Source: a virus. From it: a DNA stretch of 64,000 nucleotides. Within the stretch, counting starts at the first letter, position 1. Each line of letters starts with the position of its first letter. The stretch covers positions 1-64,000 of the IMG/VR virus record IMGVR_UViG_3300032360_000001; one strand, 5' to 3'. The notes below the pieces were generated by a model. That model did not search any database. It saw only the letters and a list, made by a program, of their open reading frames with translations, and was not told the DNA's origin. A program made the translations under genes and the position numbers. This document shows, one piece after another, positions 1 through 9,452 of the stretch.

Positions 1-625
1 GTAACTATCGGTCCCCGTAATGTAGACCGTTCCAGTTGCATAACTGGTGGTTCCTGTTACATAAGCCGTCCCGGTTACGTAGCTGATACCCGAGGCATAT
101 ACGGTCCCGGTTGCGTAGGTTATGCCTGTGGCATAAGTTGTGCCAGTTATATAACTGACCCCTGTGGTGTAGATATTTTCTCCGGTTATGTATTGGGTTC
201 CCGTGGCATAGGTCGTTCCCGTCGCGTAGGTCGTCCCCGTTGCGTATATTGCGCCGGTTGCGTAGGTCGTTCCAGTTACGTAACTGATCCCCGTGGTGTA
301 AATGTTTTCGCCTGTTATGTATTGGGTTCCCGTGGCGTAAGCGGTGCCACTTATGTATTGAGTCCCCGTGGTATAAGCTGTACCCGTTATGTGCTGGGTT
401 CCCGTGGCGTAAGTTATACCCGTCGCGTAGGTGGTCCCCGTTGTGTAGATTGTACCCGTGGCATAGATCGTGCCCGTCGCATAGGTTGTTCCTGTGGTAT
501 AGACCGTACCCGTTGCGTAAGTTGTTCCAGTTGCGTATGTGTTGCCTGTAGAGTAAGTGATTCCTGTTGCGTAAATGTTACCCGTTGCATAGACTATGCC
601 TGTAGAATAGGTCGTGCCCGTTATA
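1..625 (-). repeat. tandem 18-bp/hexapeptide repeat (xYxTGT) array
   Basis: On the minus strand the sequence reads as an almost unbroken series of six-residue units such as TYATGT, IYATGT, QYITGT and VYTTGT, over thirty in the window, continuing past the left edge. Tyr sits at position 2 and Thr-Gly at positions 4-5 of nearly every unit. A higher-order unit is superimposed: the phrase QYITGENIYTTG followed by (I/V)SY(V/I)TGTTYATG occurs at least twice, about 96 bp or a small multiple of 18 bp apart. Strict hexad periodicity suggests a beta-solenoid or beta-roll. Confidence 0.85.
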
Positions 626-3600
626 TATGCGGTACCTGTTATTCTGCTATTGTCTCCGGTTATCCTAACGTCATTCCCGCTTATGTAGTTTGTTCCCCCG
701 GTTATAAAAAATTGTTGTCCAGATACTGTATTTGCACCGTCTGTAATAAATACAGTCGTACCGGTCACATCTGTATATGTCGAATCGCTTATCGACACTG
801 TCCCAAAGTTGTCAAGGTCAATATTCGAACCTGTTATATACGTGGTGGAATTGGGCTGAGCAACCACGCTTACCAAGGCTCCAGAAACATAACTATTTCC
901 GACGGACAGCATGGAAAGAGTTGAGTCGTCTATGTTTGCGTTTCCGAAAGACTGTACGATACTATCTTTAAGCTCATTTATTTCGGTGTTTAAACTATTA
1001 ACATCAATCGTTCCCCCCGACACGTAGGTGTTACCATCCCCCGTGATGGTCACGGTACTGCCCGTTATGAAGCCGTTATTAATAGTTACAAATCCAGTTA
1101 CGAAATTCTGATCTCCAGATACGGTTATATCAGAACCGGTTATGAAAAGGTTCCCGCCGGTGTTATATACTTTGTAATTTGTGCCTGTTAAATTGACAAC
1201 GCCGCCGGATTGATTATATATGCCTATTCCGTCCCCCGTAATTCCCATGCTAGCTCCGCTCTGCATACCTGATACGCTAAGCGTCTCTACTCCGGTTATA
1301 AGAATAAGACCAGTTATATTATTAAATATACTAGTACCCCTGTAGATTCTTGGAGAGCCCCCTTCTAGGTTGAAATTTTCAATTACATTATCTGCAATTG
1401 TTTCCACTACGGCTCCCGCGGCCACGGTAATATTGTCAGAATCAGTTACGGTGACGGTGCTTCTGTCGATCTCTGCGCTTTCCGTAATCACGCTGCTCAC
1501 TGTGTTGCTATTTGCAGTTAATCCTGTTACAATTATTTGATTACCCGTAACTGACTGGATAACCCCCCCGGTTATATAATTTATGTCGCCGGTTACGCTC
1601 ATGTATGCACCATCCTCATTAATGAGCATATTGTATGTCGTATTTGTGCCCCCAGTAATACTTACATTACCGCTTTGGAGAAGCGCGCTTGTTGACCCGC
1701 CTGTTACATATAAATCACTTCCGCTTTGTACTGTTATGGTATTGACTCCTCCAGTAACCCCTATTCCTACCCCACTGAATATACTGGCTCCACTTTGCAC
1801 GAAAATGTGACTGCCAGTGACAAAGTTCGTTTGCCCGCTTAAGTTGACAGTTGACCCTGTTACAAACACAGACCCAGAGTTTGCCGTGATTGATCCCGTC
1901 GAATTCTGGAAACTTATATGCGCAGCGTTGGTCATTACCGCGCTTATGTTGCCTCCACTGGTTGCCATCAAGTTTCCTGATACCGTGGCGGTACCAGAAG
2001 TAAACAAATTTGTCCCTCCTGTTATGTTAATTGGTTGTTCTTTTGCAGAATAGAATACACCCGTGGAACTAGTCACGCTAATATGCTCTCCGCTAAATAC
2101 ACCCGTAGAATTTGATACGATCACTCTCCCCCCCGTTGCGTGAACGTTTTGTGATTGTCTTATATCAAAATTAATACCCGTAGCATCTATTCTTCCGGTG
2201 TGCAGGGTCAGCGTATTAGAATCGAAAAAGTTTCCACTAAAATAAAGAACACCAGTATCAAATTCTATATTTGTGGTGGAGCCTCTTCCGCTCACAATTA
2301 AACTGTTTATTTGGTGACCTGTTATGTTTACGGTCTCACTGTCGTTTGCAAAAATTGTTTCGGGGCCTTCTACGGTGACAAGCTGCGCGCTGTTTATTGA
2401 TCCTGCATTTCCGGTAATGTTTACCGTCGTTCCAGTAAGGCTTGACAAGGAGAAAGACGCGTTAGCGGTTATGTTCGCTGTCCCCGTGAGCGACGCATTG
2501 ACTGTCCCTCCTGTTACGTTTATGGTCGGACTTGTGCCGGTTATGAACGCCGTTGCTCCATCATTTATATTAAACGCGCTAGTGCTTAGAGTCGTACCGC
2601 TTATAGTCCCTAATATCGAAATGTCTGTTCCCGAAATATACTTTATTACCCCGTCGCCTGTATTGTAAATTACATTCGAGGTTCCACTTATACTTGTCGA
2701 TCCAGTGGGGTAAATAGTATTTACCGAATTGTAAATTTGTACACCATCCGTAGAGACGGTATGCGTACCACCAGTCATGGTAACATTTCCTGTTATCGTG
2801 TGGCCTCGACCCCCGGTTATATATACCCTTCCCTGACCGGTATTGGCATATATGATTATATCTTCTCCCCCAGTGATGTAACTCACTGTTCCCTCGTTTG
2901 CCACAAACACATTTGGTGCCAGCGAATAAGCCTTCACCTCAGAACCGGGCTCGTTGAATAGGTTCGTGGCGGTAGCTAAAGCTTGGTTATAAATGTGGGT
3001 TGAGACACCAGAGTACTCGTTTCTTACTGAAGATACAGAGCCGGTTATGCTTACATCGCTGTCGTATATATTATAGTTTTCTATCTGTAACTCGTCTACG
3101 CTACCCGTGAATTGGATCGCTGTCCCGGTTGACAAATCAGTCATGGTCAGATTCTGGCCAGATCCGGTCATGAACAGATTTATATTATACTGAATTGGTG
3201 TCGGGACTATAGTGTCAGTAAATTGCCGTATGAGTATCTCTTCCGCTACGTTTGGCGTTTGAGAGAAGACCACCCCCGTAAGATTGTCTATTGTGTAGTC
3301 TGTTGTCGGGGTTAGCGTCGATCCATCAAGAGAGACCCAAACGTTTTTAATGTTGTCTTCTGTTAATTCAAGGTGGAATGCATTTGTTACCCCATCTCCC
3401 ACGTGAGATGCGGACCCAGCTACATTTCCAACCCCTGTTCCTTCCCCGAACCGTAGAGTCAAGTCTCTTCTTACTCCAGAAAGGTCAAACTGTATATTGG
3501 TTCCTGTTATATTTTGAAAAAGATATTCTGCTGCAGGCAAGACCTCATCATCGTTAATGAAAAATTGAGCCCCCGATCCAGACAGGAACATTTTATTGTC

Positions 3601-6600
3601 CCTAATCAAAGCATAGTTTCCAGTATTTCCAAACTCAGATACCCGTAATGCCCCACCTGATATTTCCAAGTCTCTTTGCGGTACTACTATGGAAGTAAGC
3701 CTTCTGTAATTTTCATAAACATTATCTTGCGAAAGCGCTCCAGAATATAAGTGAACATTCTTTAGGAGCCCCTTGATGTGCTTTGTCGTGCTCGAGTTCG
3801 TTAATATATGAAAATCCTTTATGGGCACGCTTGGGTCTACGTAATCAATAGTTTTTGATCCTACGCTATCCGAGCTAACAAGAGCTCCATCTAGGTATAA
3901 GCTGTGAGTACTTCCATCCCAAGTTGTGTTAACAACGGAATACTGTCCGGTCTCTACTGGGTCGGTAAATAATGTAGATGATTTATCATCTGGATCTCCT
4001 CCCTCGTTAAATGTTACCTTTGAATAAAATCTCTTGTTTACGTCGAAGGTTATCTCATAGGATGCCGCTACCGTACCATGAGTATTGGGCACCTGTATAA
4101 GCGGGTCTCCAACCGTTCCTCCTAACTCTAGTGGCATAAACATGACCCCAAGAGTAAATGTTTCCGGCTTCAGGTCGTCTGTTATCGGAATTATTGCGTG
4201 CTGATCAGTTCCATCAAATTCAAGAGTGTTAGTAATTAATGCTGGAGAATTATAAAGTGTCGCGTCGTGGTTGTAGGTAGTGAGGTCTTGCCAAGTTCCG
4301 TCGCCGGTATAACTGTTTTTCGTTTCGGCGCTTAGGTGAAGAAGTTTATTCTCTAGTATTATTGCCTTGTGAAGCTTGTGCTCTATTGTGTCTTCTATGG
4401 GTACTGAGTCAACAAAGTATCTTCCAGACACGTTGACGTTATTTTCTACAACCGTATCCCCCAACACGGTTAATTTACCATATACGGTGGTGTCACCTTC
4501 GTATACTATGAAATCTCCAAGCTGACTTGACTCTGCGCCGATCTGATCGGTGGTTACTCTGACCTTAAAGTCCTGCGGGAACGTAACTAAACCTGAAGGA
4601 ACGAGTCCGGTTAAGTATGTTCCACCTGCGCCGTCATCAAGCTTGGCCCATATGGGTGAACTATATACATCACCATCTAAATTTGATATAAACTGAAAAT
4701 CAGAAGCGTGATGAAGCATTTCTCCATAGACATAAACTACCGTTTTTCCGACCACCCCCTCTTTCGGGTCGAAACTCGTCATTGTTGGAGACTTAATAGC
4801 ATTTAATAGGCCCAAAGAACCCATGTCCGCATTGGAATCTGACGAAAATGCTGATTGAGCAAATAGTGTTCCGCTTGCGTTTCCTGTGCCCGCTGGGATT
4901 GGAAAGTCAGAAGGAATCTGAAAATATAAATTATTGTATTCTTTGTTCGCTAAACTACTACTGGCGTCGTACTGGTCAAAATTCGATATTCCATACCCAC
5001 TGTCTCTCATAAACAAACCAGTTACGTTTGCCAATCCAGTGCCGTATAGCCTTATTTGTTGGCCGCGGTATCCACTTGTGGGTTCCGTAAATCCTACGGC
5101 TAATATTTCTGGCTCAATTATAATTGGAAGCCTGAATAATAAATCGTTTCCTAATCTTTGGTAAGTTTCCGTACCTGTCCATCCGCTATAAAAGCTTCCT
5201 TCTTTCTTGTGGATGTTTGTGGTTCCGGCTGCCCCACTCCAGTAGAATAAGTCCTCGGCGGTTACTTGTCCGTCTTGGTTTACATCAACCGTATCGTAGA
5301 ATCTTGGTGTCCCTGCTATGTTTTCTCTATATAATTGCCTAAGTGGCTTAGCAAAGCTCTGTTCGAAAATTGTTTGGCCACTTTTGTATACGGTGTCTTC
5401 GTCTAACCAGAAGAATAAAAATCCTGTTCCTACGAAATTGTCTGATATTGTTATTGGTATGTTATATAGGCCGGTTTTCTTCACGCCCTCGTCTCTTAGC
5501 CCGCTTGTATGTATGTGTCTTCTTATCTCTGCATTCCATATGTGCCCTAATGGATCGGAGTTATCTAGCAACTCGAATGGACTGTTCGGAATGAAGTAAT
5601 CCCCCAGATTAAACCAAGTGGCCTCGCTTCCGTCTTGAAAAAGCAGGTCTTGTCTCGTGCTGAATTTACTAAGAAACTCTATTTCTCTGCTTCCCGCATC
5701 TTCTTCTCCGGGGTGAGCTAACCCTGTTCCGCTAATTCCTATGGCATTAATGAAGGTTTTTTCGGCGTTTATTCCCGAGACGTATAGTGTTTGTCCTACT
5801 CTAATTGTCGTTGCTGAAATGCCAGATATAGCTGGGTACGCAGTTATATTTGTCGACAGGTCCTGATAGTCAGTTACAGTAAGGTCAATATCCGCCTTGT
5901 CTCGCCTTGACGTAAATAGCCTCGCGTCTTCGAGAAGGCAAGCTGGAATTTGAATCTCTACATACTCCGCGCCATCTGCCCCATACTTATATACATCATC
6001 TCCGTTTAATGGTTTTATGTAATCCCACGTTGGGTGCTTGTTTAGTCTGACTTCGGCAGCTGCATCAAAAACTCCTCCGCCTACTCCCCCTCCTTGAGTT
6101 TTCAAAAAGGATGGGCCTTCTTCCGCTGATGAAAATGACCCTACCCCACTAGAGATATTCGACATATCCATATGTCCACTTGAATACCCCTGAAACCAAT
6201 ATTTGGACTGATGAGTATCTGACCCACTTAGTATTATCGAATCCCCGTATATGCCTGTCCCGGGTTGAGCAAGATCCAGTGACACTACTTCGAAAACCTC
6301 TATTGGCAAAACGCTTTGCGCGTTTGTAAATTCGCCCATGAGCATGGGCTTGCCGTCTTCTGCGTCTATGGGTACTCTTATGTTTAATCCCGTCTTTGGA
6401 AAATCAAATCCCGTCGGCTCGAGTAAGGAATAGTAACTGTCCGGGGATACCGCCACTGTTGTCTGGGTATCATTTTTCCCCGTAAACCTTACCCCTGTAA
6501 CCAACTCCAAATTCGCACCAGATATTTTTAGGAAGTCGCTTCTTGCAACTAAGTCCGGATAATGACCACTGTAAAATATGCTATCTGGTATTGTCTGAAA

Positions 6601-8340
6601 CCTTTCCGTGGTGGTTACCGTTCCACCTGCTGCGGATACCCTTATTGGGGCTTCGAGTTCGCGATACAAATAATCATTAGTTAAGTAAGTGTGCTTCGGC
6701 GGTATTTCAAAACTTATTCCAGTTCCCCTTGACCCCAGAGTAGAGTAGGTCGTTACCGGTGTATTACCATGGTAAATTGATAGTAAGTTTACCAAGCTTG
6801 TTCCGCTTATTATCACTGTGCTTTCGTGTGCTCCAGAAGTAGGAGAAAATCCAGAAATTTCTGGTTCAGCAAAGAACCCGAAATACTGCCCCTCTGGACT
6901 TGTGGATTTTCCGACGCTGTTATCCACAACTATGGCGAAGTTGGAATCTTCAGACAAACCGGGAACGTACACGCTCATTACCTGAAGGCCAGTATCGGGA
7001 GTACCCTCTATTCCCGATATGCTTGCTGATATATTCCCAGAGAAGCCTCCGTGATCAACCAACCCACTAAAATATACAGCCGTTTCGGAATCATCAAAGA
7101 ATCCGCTACCAGTTATGTCTATTTTGTTTCCTTTAAAATCGCTTTTCGGTGAAAATCCTTTTACAAACGGGGGGTACTTTATGTATAAAGAGTCTTGTCC
7201 AGTTACAGATCCCCTTGGGGTTTCTATTACTATGTCGCAGTCTCTGTATCTTCCCGTTCCTGTTGGCAGGGTAAAGTCTATTTGGGTGTTGCTTTTGTTC
7301 GTTCCGTATGATATTACTAGCGAGTTAATTAAGTTTTCTTTATGATCTCCGTCTCTTTGCCCTGTTGGGTAGACATACAAGCCTGTAGTGTTGCCAAAAA
7401 ACTCTCCAGACATCGTTACGTAGTCGCCTCGATCACGTACTATGGAATGATCCCGATTCCCTCCATGGCTGCCCGCGGGTTTGCCAGTAACTGGAGTTAC
7501 TGACGATATAACGGGTGGCCCGGGAATCACATAAAAATCAATCCCGCTAGCATGATAACCCCCAAGTGAACTTCTTATTGACAGAAGACCTGAGTTCGCG
7601 CTTGAGGGTATCTTACCGGTTAGCCCTGTCGTTCCTACTAGCCCAAATCCGGTCTCTGCCCCATTGAAATCCACCAACCAACGGTTATAGTCTTGACTAG
7701 ACGAGTCGGTTGACGCCCTTACTAAAGCCCCTGTTACGAAGTTTTCTCCAGAAATTACGACATCATCAAATGGCTGCTCTCCCCCTCCGGGTCTATGCCT
7801 CTCCCCAGAAGAGGGTTGAACCCCCGTGATTATTACGTTTGTTTTCATCGTGGGGTACGTAGCACTCAGCCCGCTTTGCCCCACTATTTTCAAAGGTCCA
7901 TCTATATGCCCATAAGGGACAGTGAGTGGCAGAAAATTTATATCGACCATTCCGCTGTGCACGGTTGTCGCCGGCAATTGCCCTGTGCCAAAAAATGCCC
8001 CAGTAACCCCCGACAACGCTTGACCACTCACGCTCATTTGTGATCCGGGGACTGGCCTTTCCGTGGTTACCCCTAAAATTTGGGGCATTGGGACAAAATA
8101 TTCGCTTGCAGTTCCTGTTTGCTTCCTAAGTGTAGAGCCTACCTTTGGGTTCCCCCATTGAGCGGCTGATGGAATTGTGGCAATTAATAGCTCTTCATTA
8201 ACCCAATCGAAATTAGCAAAAACATAGTCTATCCCGCCGATGGTATCCGCATTAGGTTTATAGGGGAAAGAGACGCTGTCGATTTGGACAAACCCCTGCC
8301 CTTCGATCCTAACTGTCTGGCCTATTATTCCTGATGACAT
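1..8340 (-). CDS. giant tail-associated adhesin-like protein, partial (at least 2780 aa)
   Basis: The frame opens with ATG at 8338-8340 and stays free of stops to the left edge, so the gene is truncated by the window. Residues 1 to about 1290 hold roughly eleven IPT/TIG-like immunoglobulin folds, recognised by repeated units of the type SPTSG-x-xG-xx-VxIxGxxF followed by a GTG or FSG turn. An EF-hand loop DVNQDGQVTAEDLF lies near residue 1020. A laminin-G/ConA-like domain (LEFDGTDQH, SLYLDG, VHLYSGALS) spans about 1330-1545. From about 1700 the chain becomes a Thr/Ser/Gly-rich repeat with recurring ITGGT and VSG turns, suggesting a beta-solenoid, and it ends in YATGTT hexapeptides. The start lies 2 bp after the stop of an upstream tube-like gene that itself ends in a TIG domain. 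A surface fibre or tail decoration role is inferred; the IPT/TIG and LamG assignments rest on motif reading. Confidence 0.85.
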   Translation of the reverse strand, partial: MSSGIIGQTVRIEGQGFVQIDSVSFPYKPNADTIGGIDYVFANFDWVNEELLIATIPSAAQWGNPKVGSTLRKQTGTASEYFVPMPQILGVTTERPVPGSQMSVSGQALSGVTGAFFGTGQLPATTVHSGMVDINFLPLTVPYGHIDGPLKIVGQSGLSATYPTMKTNVIITGVQPSSGERHRPGGGEQPFDDVVISGENFVTGALVRASTDSSSQDYNRWLVDFNGAETGFGLVGTTGLTGKIPSSANSGLLSIRSSLGGYHASGIDFYVIPGPPVISSVTPVTGKPAGSHGGNRDHSIVRDRGDYVTMSGEFFGNTTGLYVYPTGQRDGDHKENLINSLVISYGTNKSNTQIDFTLPTGTGRYRDCDIVIETPRGSVTGQDSLYIKYPPFVKGFSPKSDFKGNKIDITGSGFFDDSETAVYFSGLVDHGGFSGNISASISGIEGTPDTGLQVMSVYVPGLSEDSNFAIVVDNSVGKSTSPEGQYFGFFAEPEISGFSPTSGAHESTVIISGTSLVNLLSIYHGNTPVTTYSTLGSRGTGISFEIPPKHTYLTNDYLYRELEAPIRVSAAGGTVTTTERFQTIPDSIFYSGHYPDLVARSDFLKISGANLELVTGVRFTGKNDTQTTVAVSPDSYYSLLEPTGFDFPKTGLNIRVPIDAEDGKPMLMGEFTNAQSVLPIEVFEVVSLDLAQPGTGIYGDSIILSGSDTHQSKYWFQGYSSGHMDMSNISSGVGSFSSAEEGPSFLKTQGGGVGGGVFDAAAEVRLNKHPTWDYIKPLNGDDVYKYGADGAEYVEIQIPACLLEDARLFTSRRDKADIDLTVTDYQDLSTNITAYPAISGISATTIRVGQTLYVSGINAEKTFINAIGISGTGLAHPGEEDAGSREIEFLSKFSTRQDLLFQDGSEATWFNLGDYFIPNSPFELLDNSDPLGHIWNAEIRRHIHTSGLRDEGVKKTGLYNIPITISDNFVGTGFLFFWLDEDTVYKSGQTIFEQSFAKPLRQLYRENIAGTPRFYDTVDVNQDGQVTAEDLFYWSGAAGTTNIHKKEGSFYSGWTGTETYQRLGNDLLFRLPIIIEPEILAVGFTEPTSGYRGQQIRLYGTGLANVTGLFMRDSGYGISNFDQYDASSSLANKEYNNLYFQIPSDFPIPAGTGNASGTLFAQSAFSSDSNADMGSLGLLNAIKSPTMTSFDPKEGVVGKTVVYVYGEMLHHASDFQFISNLDGDVYSSPIWAKLDDGAGGTYLTGLVPSGLVTFPQDFKVRVTTDQIGAESSQLGDFIVYEGDTTVYGKLTVLGDTVVENNVNVSGRYFVDSVPIEDTIEHKLHKAIILENKLLHLSAETKNSYTGDGTWQDLTTYNHDATLYNSPALITNTLEFDGTDQHAIIPITDDLKPETFTLGVMFMPLELGGTVGDPLIQVPNTHGTVAASYEITFDVNKRFYSKVTFNEGGDPDDKSSTLFTDPVETGQYSVVNTTWDGSTHSLYLDGALVSSDSVGSKTIDYVDPSVPIKDFHILTNSSTTKHIKGLLKNVHLYSGALSQDNVYENYRRLTSIVVPQRDLEISGGALRVSEFGNTGNYALIRDNKMFLSGSGAQFFINDDEVLPAAEYLFQNITGTNIQFDLSGVRRDLTLRFGEGTGVGNVAGSASHVGDGVTNAFHLELTEDNIKNVWVSLDGSTLTPTTDYTIDNLTGVVFSQTPNVAEEILIRQFTDTIVPTPIQYNINLFMTGSGQNLTMTDLSTGTAIQFTGSVDELQIENYNIYDSDVSITGSVSSVRNEYSGVSTHIYNQALATATNLFNEPGSEVKAYSLAPNVFVANEGTVSYITGGEDIIIYANTGQGRVYITGGRGHTITGNVTMTGGTHTVSTDGVQIYNSVNTIYPTGSTSISGTSNVIYNTGDGVIKYISGTDISILGTISGTTLSTSAFNINDGATAFITGTSPTINVTGGTVNASLTGTANITANASFSLSSLTGTTVNITGNAGSINSAQLVTVEGPETIFANDSETVNITGHQINSLIVSGRGSTTNIEFDTGVLYFSGNFFDSNTLTLHTGRIDATGINFDIRQSQNVHATGGRVIVSNSTGVFSGEHISVTSSTGVFYSAKEQPINITGGTNLFTSGTATVSGNLMATSGGNISAVMTNAAHISFQNSTGSITANSGSVFVTGSTVNLSGQTNFVTGSHIFVQSGASIFSGVGIGVTGGVNTITVQSGSDLYVTGGSTSALLQSGNVSITGGTNTTYNMLINEDGAYMSVTGDINYITGGVIQSVTGNQIIVTGLTANSNTVSSVITESAEIDRSTVTVTDSDNITVAAGAVVETIADNVIENFNLEGGSPRIYRGTSIFNNITGLILITGVETLSVSGMQSGASMGITGDGIGIYNQSGGVVNLTGTNYKVYNTGGNLFITGSDITVSGDQNFVTGFVTINNGFITGSTVTITGDGNTYVSGGTIDVNSLNTEINELKDSIVQSFGNANIDDSTLSMLSVGNSYVSGALVSVVAQPNSTTYITGSNIDLDNFGTVSISDSTYTDVTGTTVFITDGANTVSGQQFFITGGTNYISGNDVRITGDNSRITGTAYITGTTYSTGIVYATGNIYATGITYSTGNTYATGTTYATGTVYTTGTTYATGTIYATGTIYTTGTTYATGITYATGTQHITGTAYTTGTQYISGTAYATGTQYITGENIYTTGISYVTGTTYATGAIYATGTTYATGTTYATGTQYITGENIYTTGVSYITGTTYATGITYATGTVYASGISYVTGTAYVTGTTSYATGTVYITGTDSY
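626..3200 (-). repeat. Thr/Gly-rich beta-solenoid-like repeat region of the giant protein
   Basis: About 850 residues with irregular but constant recurrence of short strands ending in ITGGT, VTGxT, VSGxx, NITG or ITVQSG. Asn, Thr, Ser and Ile/Val dominate and long hydrophobic helices are absent. This looks like a parallel beta-helix with variable loop length, grading into the strict hexapeptide array on its C-terminal side. Fold assignment is an inference. Confidence 0.55.
3700..4360 (-). other. LamG/ConA-like lectin domain inside the giant protein
   Basis: About 220 residues contain LHLSAET, LEFDGTDQHAII, TWDGSTHSLYLDGALV and KNVHLYSGALSQDNVYENY. The order of strands and the closing phrase (structure on the surface followed by 'N-Y') match the laminin-G/concanavalin-A-like superfamily seen in phage fibres. 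Sugar binding is inferred from the fold only. Confidence 0.65.
4460..8340 (-). repeat. array of about eleven IPT/TIG-like domains in the giant protein
   Basis: Successive units share a start such as ISGFSPTSG, KGFSPKSD, SSVTPVTG, GFTEPTSG or TSFDPKEG, followed about ten residues later by VxISGxxF/L and a short GVxFxG strand. These are the hallmarks of IPT/TIG immunoglobulin-like folds. Spacing is roughly 90-130 residues. Divergence between copies is high, so they are old duplications rather than recent DNA repeats. Exact borders were not computed. Confidence 0.7.
5235..5300 (-). other. EF-hand/dockerin-like calcium loop inside the giant protein
   Basis: Translation of the minus strand gives DTVDVNQDGQVTAEDLFYW. 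It has the D-x-N-x-D-G-x-V-x-x-x-D spacing of a dockerin or EF-hand calcium loop. Only one such loop was seen, whereas dockerins carry two, so a structural calcium site between TIG units is more likely than a cohesin-binding module. Confidence 0.6.
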
Positions 8341-8342
8341 GC

Positions 8343-9452
8343 TTACCTTATTCTAGTTATTTGTATAGTAGAAGATAAAGACTTAAATGCCATAGTTGAT
8401 GCATTAGCGTTGTCTCCATTCTTTAAATATATTGTCCCGTCGGCTCCAGCTGTTTCCTCTGGAACTGTGAATCTTATTAAATTGTCGTTAACATATTGAC
8501 ACTCAAACAACTCAAAACTACCAATCCATACATCTGGATAGCTTAAAAAATTTATTCCACTTATGTCTATCGTTTCTCCCGGTGCTCCACCCGTGGGTCC
8601 CCACCCTTCTCCACCATTATCTGGGTGGTCTACTTCTTTCCCTGTTATTTTAGCTAAAAAGCTTGGAGCGTCTTGAGTTACCCGTATTGAGTTTTTTGCA
8701 AAACTTTGATTATCTGCTTGTATATTTTTTACATTTGTAAAGCCCCTAGCCTCGTAGTACACCTGTCTTGACAATGTTTCTCTGTCTCTTAACTCTATCC
8801 CAAGTATCGTGTTTTCCCCTTGCATCCTCATAGCCCCACTTAAGTTATCGATGGTTACGGCTGTTTCTAATTTTTTTGGACCGAAAGAGATGCTGTCTGG
8901 CTTTATGTTATAGAGTCCGGTTCCTGTTACTAAATTATAGACGGGTTTTACGTCCATTGAATAACTGAATGAAGCGTCTACTACCGAAGAGTTGGCGTCT
9001 GTTAGGCCTGTCCCGTTAATCGTCGCGTCTATGAAATTCAGCATGGTTTTGTCTTGACTCGGCTTTTCTGTACTCGGCGTAAACGAGCCTGACCCAAGTT
9101 GGCCTTCAAAATCAAAAAACGCTATCTCCACACTTGCCCGCGCCATGGTGTTGGGTGAGGCGCTTATTCTGTAGCTTGTGAGATGTCCGCTAGGAAAGCT
9201 CATCTGCCCAAAATTTCCTTCTATTCCTATATTTTCTTTATATATTAAATCATGAAAATAATCCTGCCCGGTTAGAACGTATGAAAAAGCCATGGTTCCA
9301 TTTACCGCTTCTGACGCTTGGTAAGAATGAGAGTATTTTTTGCTTGCGAAATACCGCGCTTCTAAGTTGGAATTTATATCAAATGAAAGATTAGCAGCAA
9401 CGAAAGATCGATTGTTTAAAAGTACGGTACAATTTTTATATGTATAAAACAT
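8343..9452 (-). CDS. tail-tube-like protein with C-terminal IPT/TIG domain
   Basis: A 369-residue protein. Residues 1-270 follow the two-half pattern of the major tail tube protein at 44194-45501: a first half with a SFDIN strand, a FSYVLTG phrase and a GHLTSYRISASP strand, then a second half with FSYSMDVKPVYNL. Residues about 285-365 are an added Ig-like IPT/TIG domain (GGAPGETIDISGINF, IRFTVPEETAG). The start ATG overlaps the upstream stop by one base (TAATG), so it is translationally coupled to the next tube-like gene. It probably forms part of the tail shaft or a tail-end ring that displays the extra domain. No membrane segment or signal peptide is visible. Confidence 0.65.
   Translation of the reverse strand: MFYTYKNCTVLLNNRSFVAANLSFDINSNLEARYFASKKYSHSYQASEAVNGTMAFSYVLTGQDYFHDLIYKENIGIEGNFGQMSFPSGHLTSYRISASPNTMARASVEIAFFDFEGQLGSGSFTPSTEKPSQDKTMLNFIDATINGTGLTDANSSVVDASFSYSMDVKPVYNLVTGTGLYNIKPDSISFGPKKLETAVTIDNLSGAMRMQGENTILGIELRDRETLSRQVYYEARGFTNVKNIQADNQSFAKNSIRVTQDAPSFLAKITGKEVDHPDNGGEGWGPTGGAPGETIDISGINFLSYPDVWIGSFELFECQYVNDNLIRFTVPEETAGADGTIYLKNGDNANASTMAFKSLSSTIQITRIR

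Noticed and set aside
1-625. CRISPR array or other non-coding repeat
   Set aside because: The 18-bp units are contiguous, lack spacers and keep an open reading frame on the minus strand.
193-924. Plus-strand frame rich in Cys and Arg opposite the hexapeptide array
   Set aside because: Its composition is the complement of the TYATGT repeats; it has no ribosome-binding site and is the antisense shadow of the giant gene.
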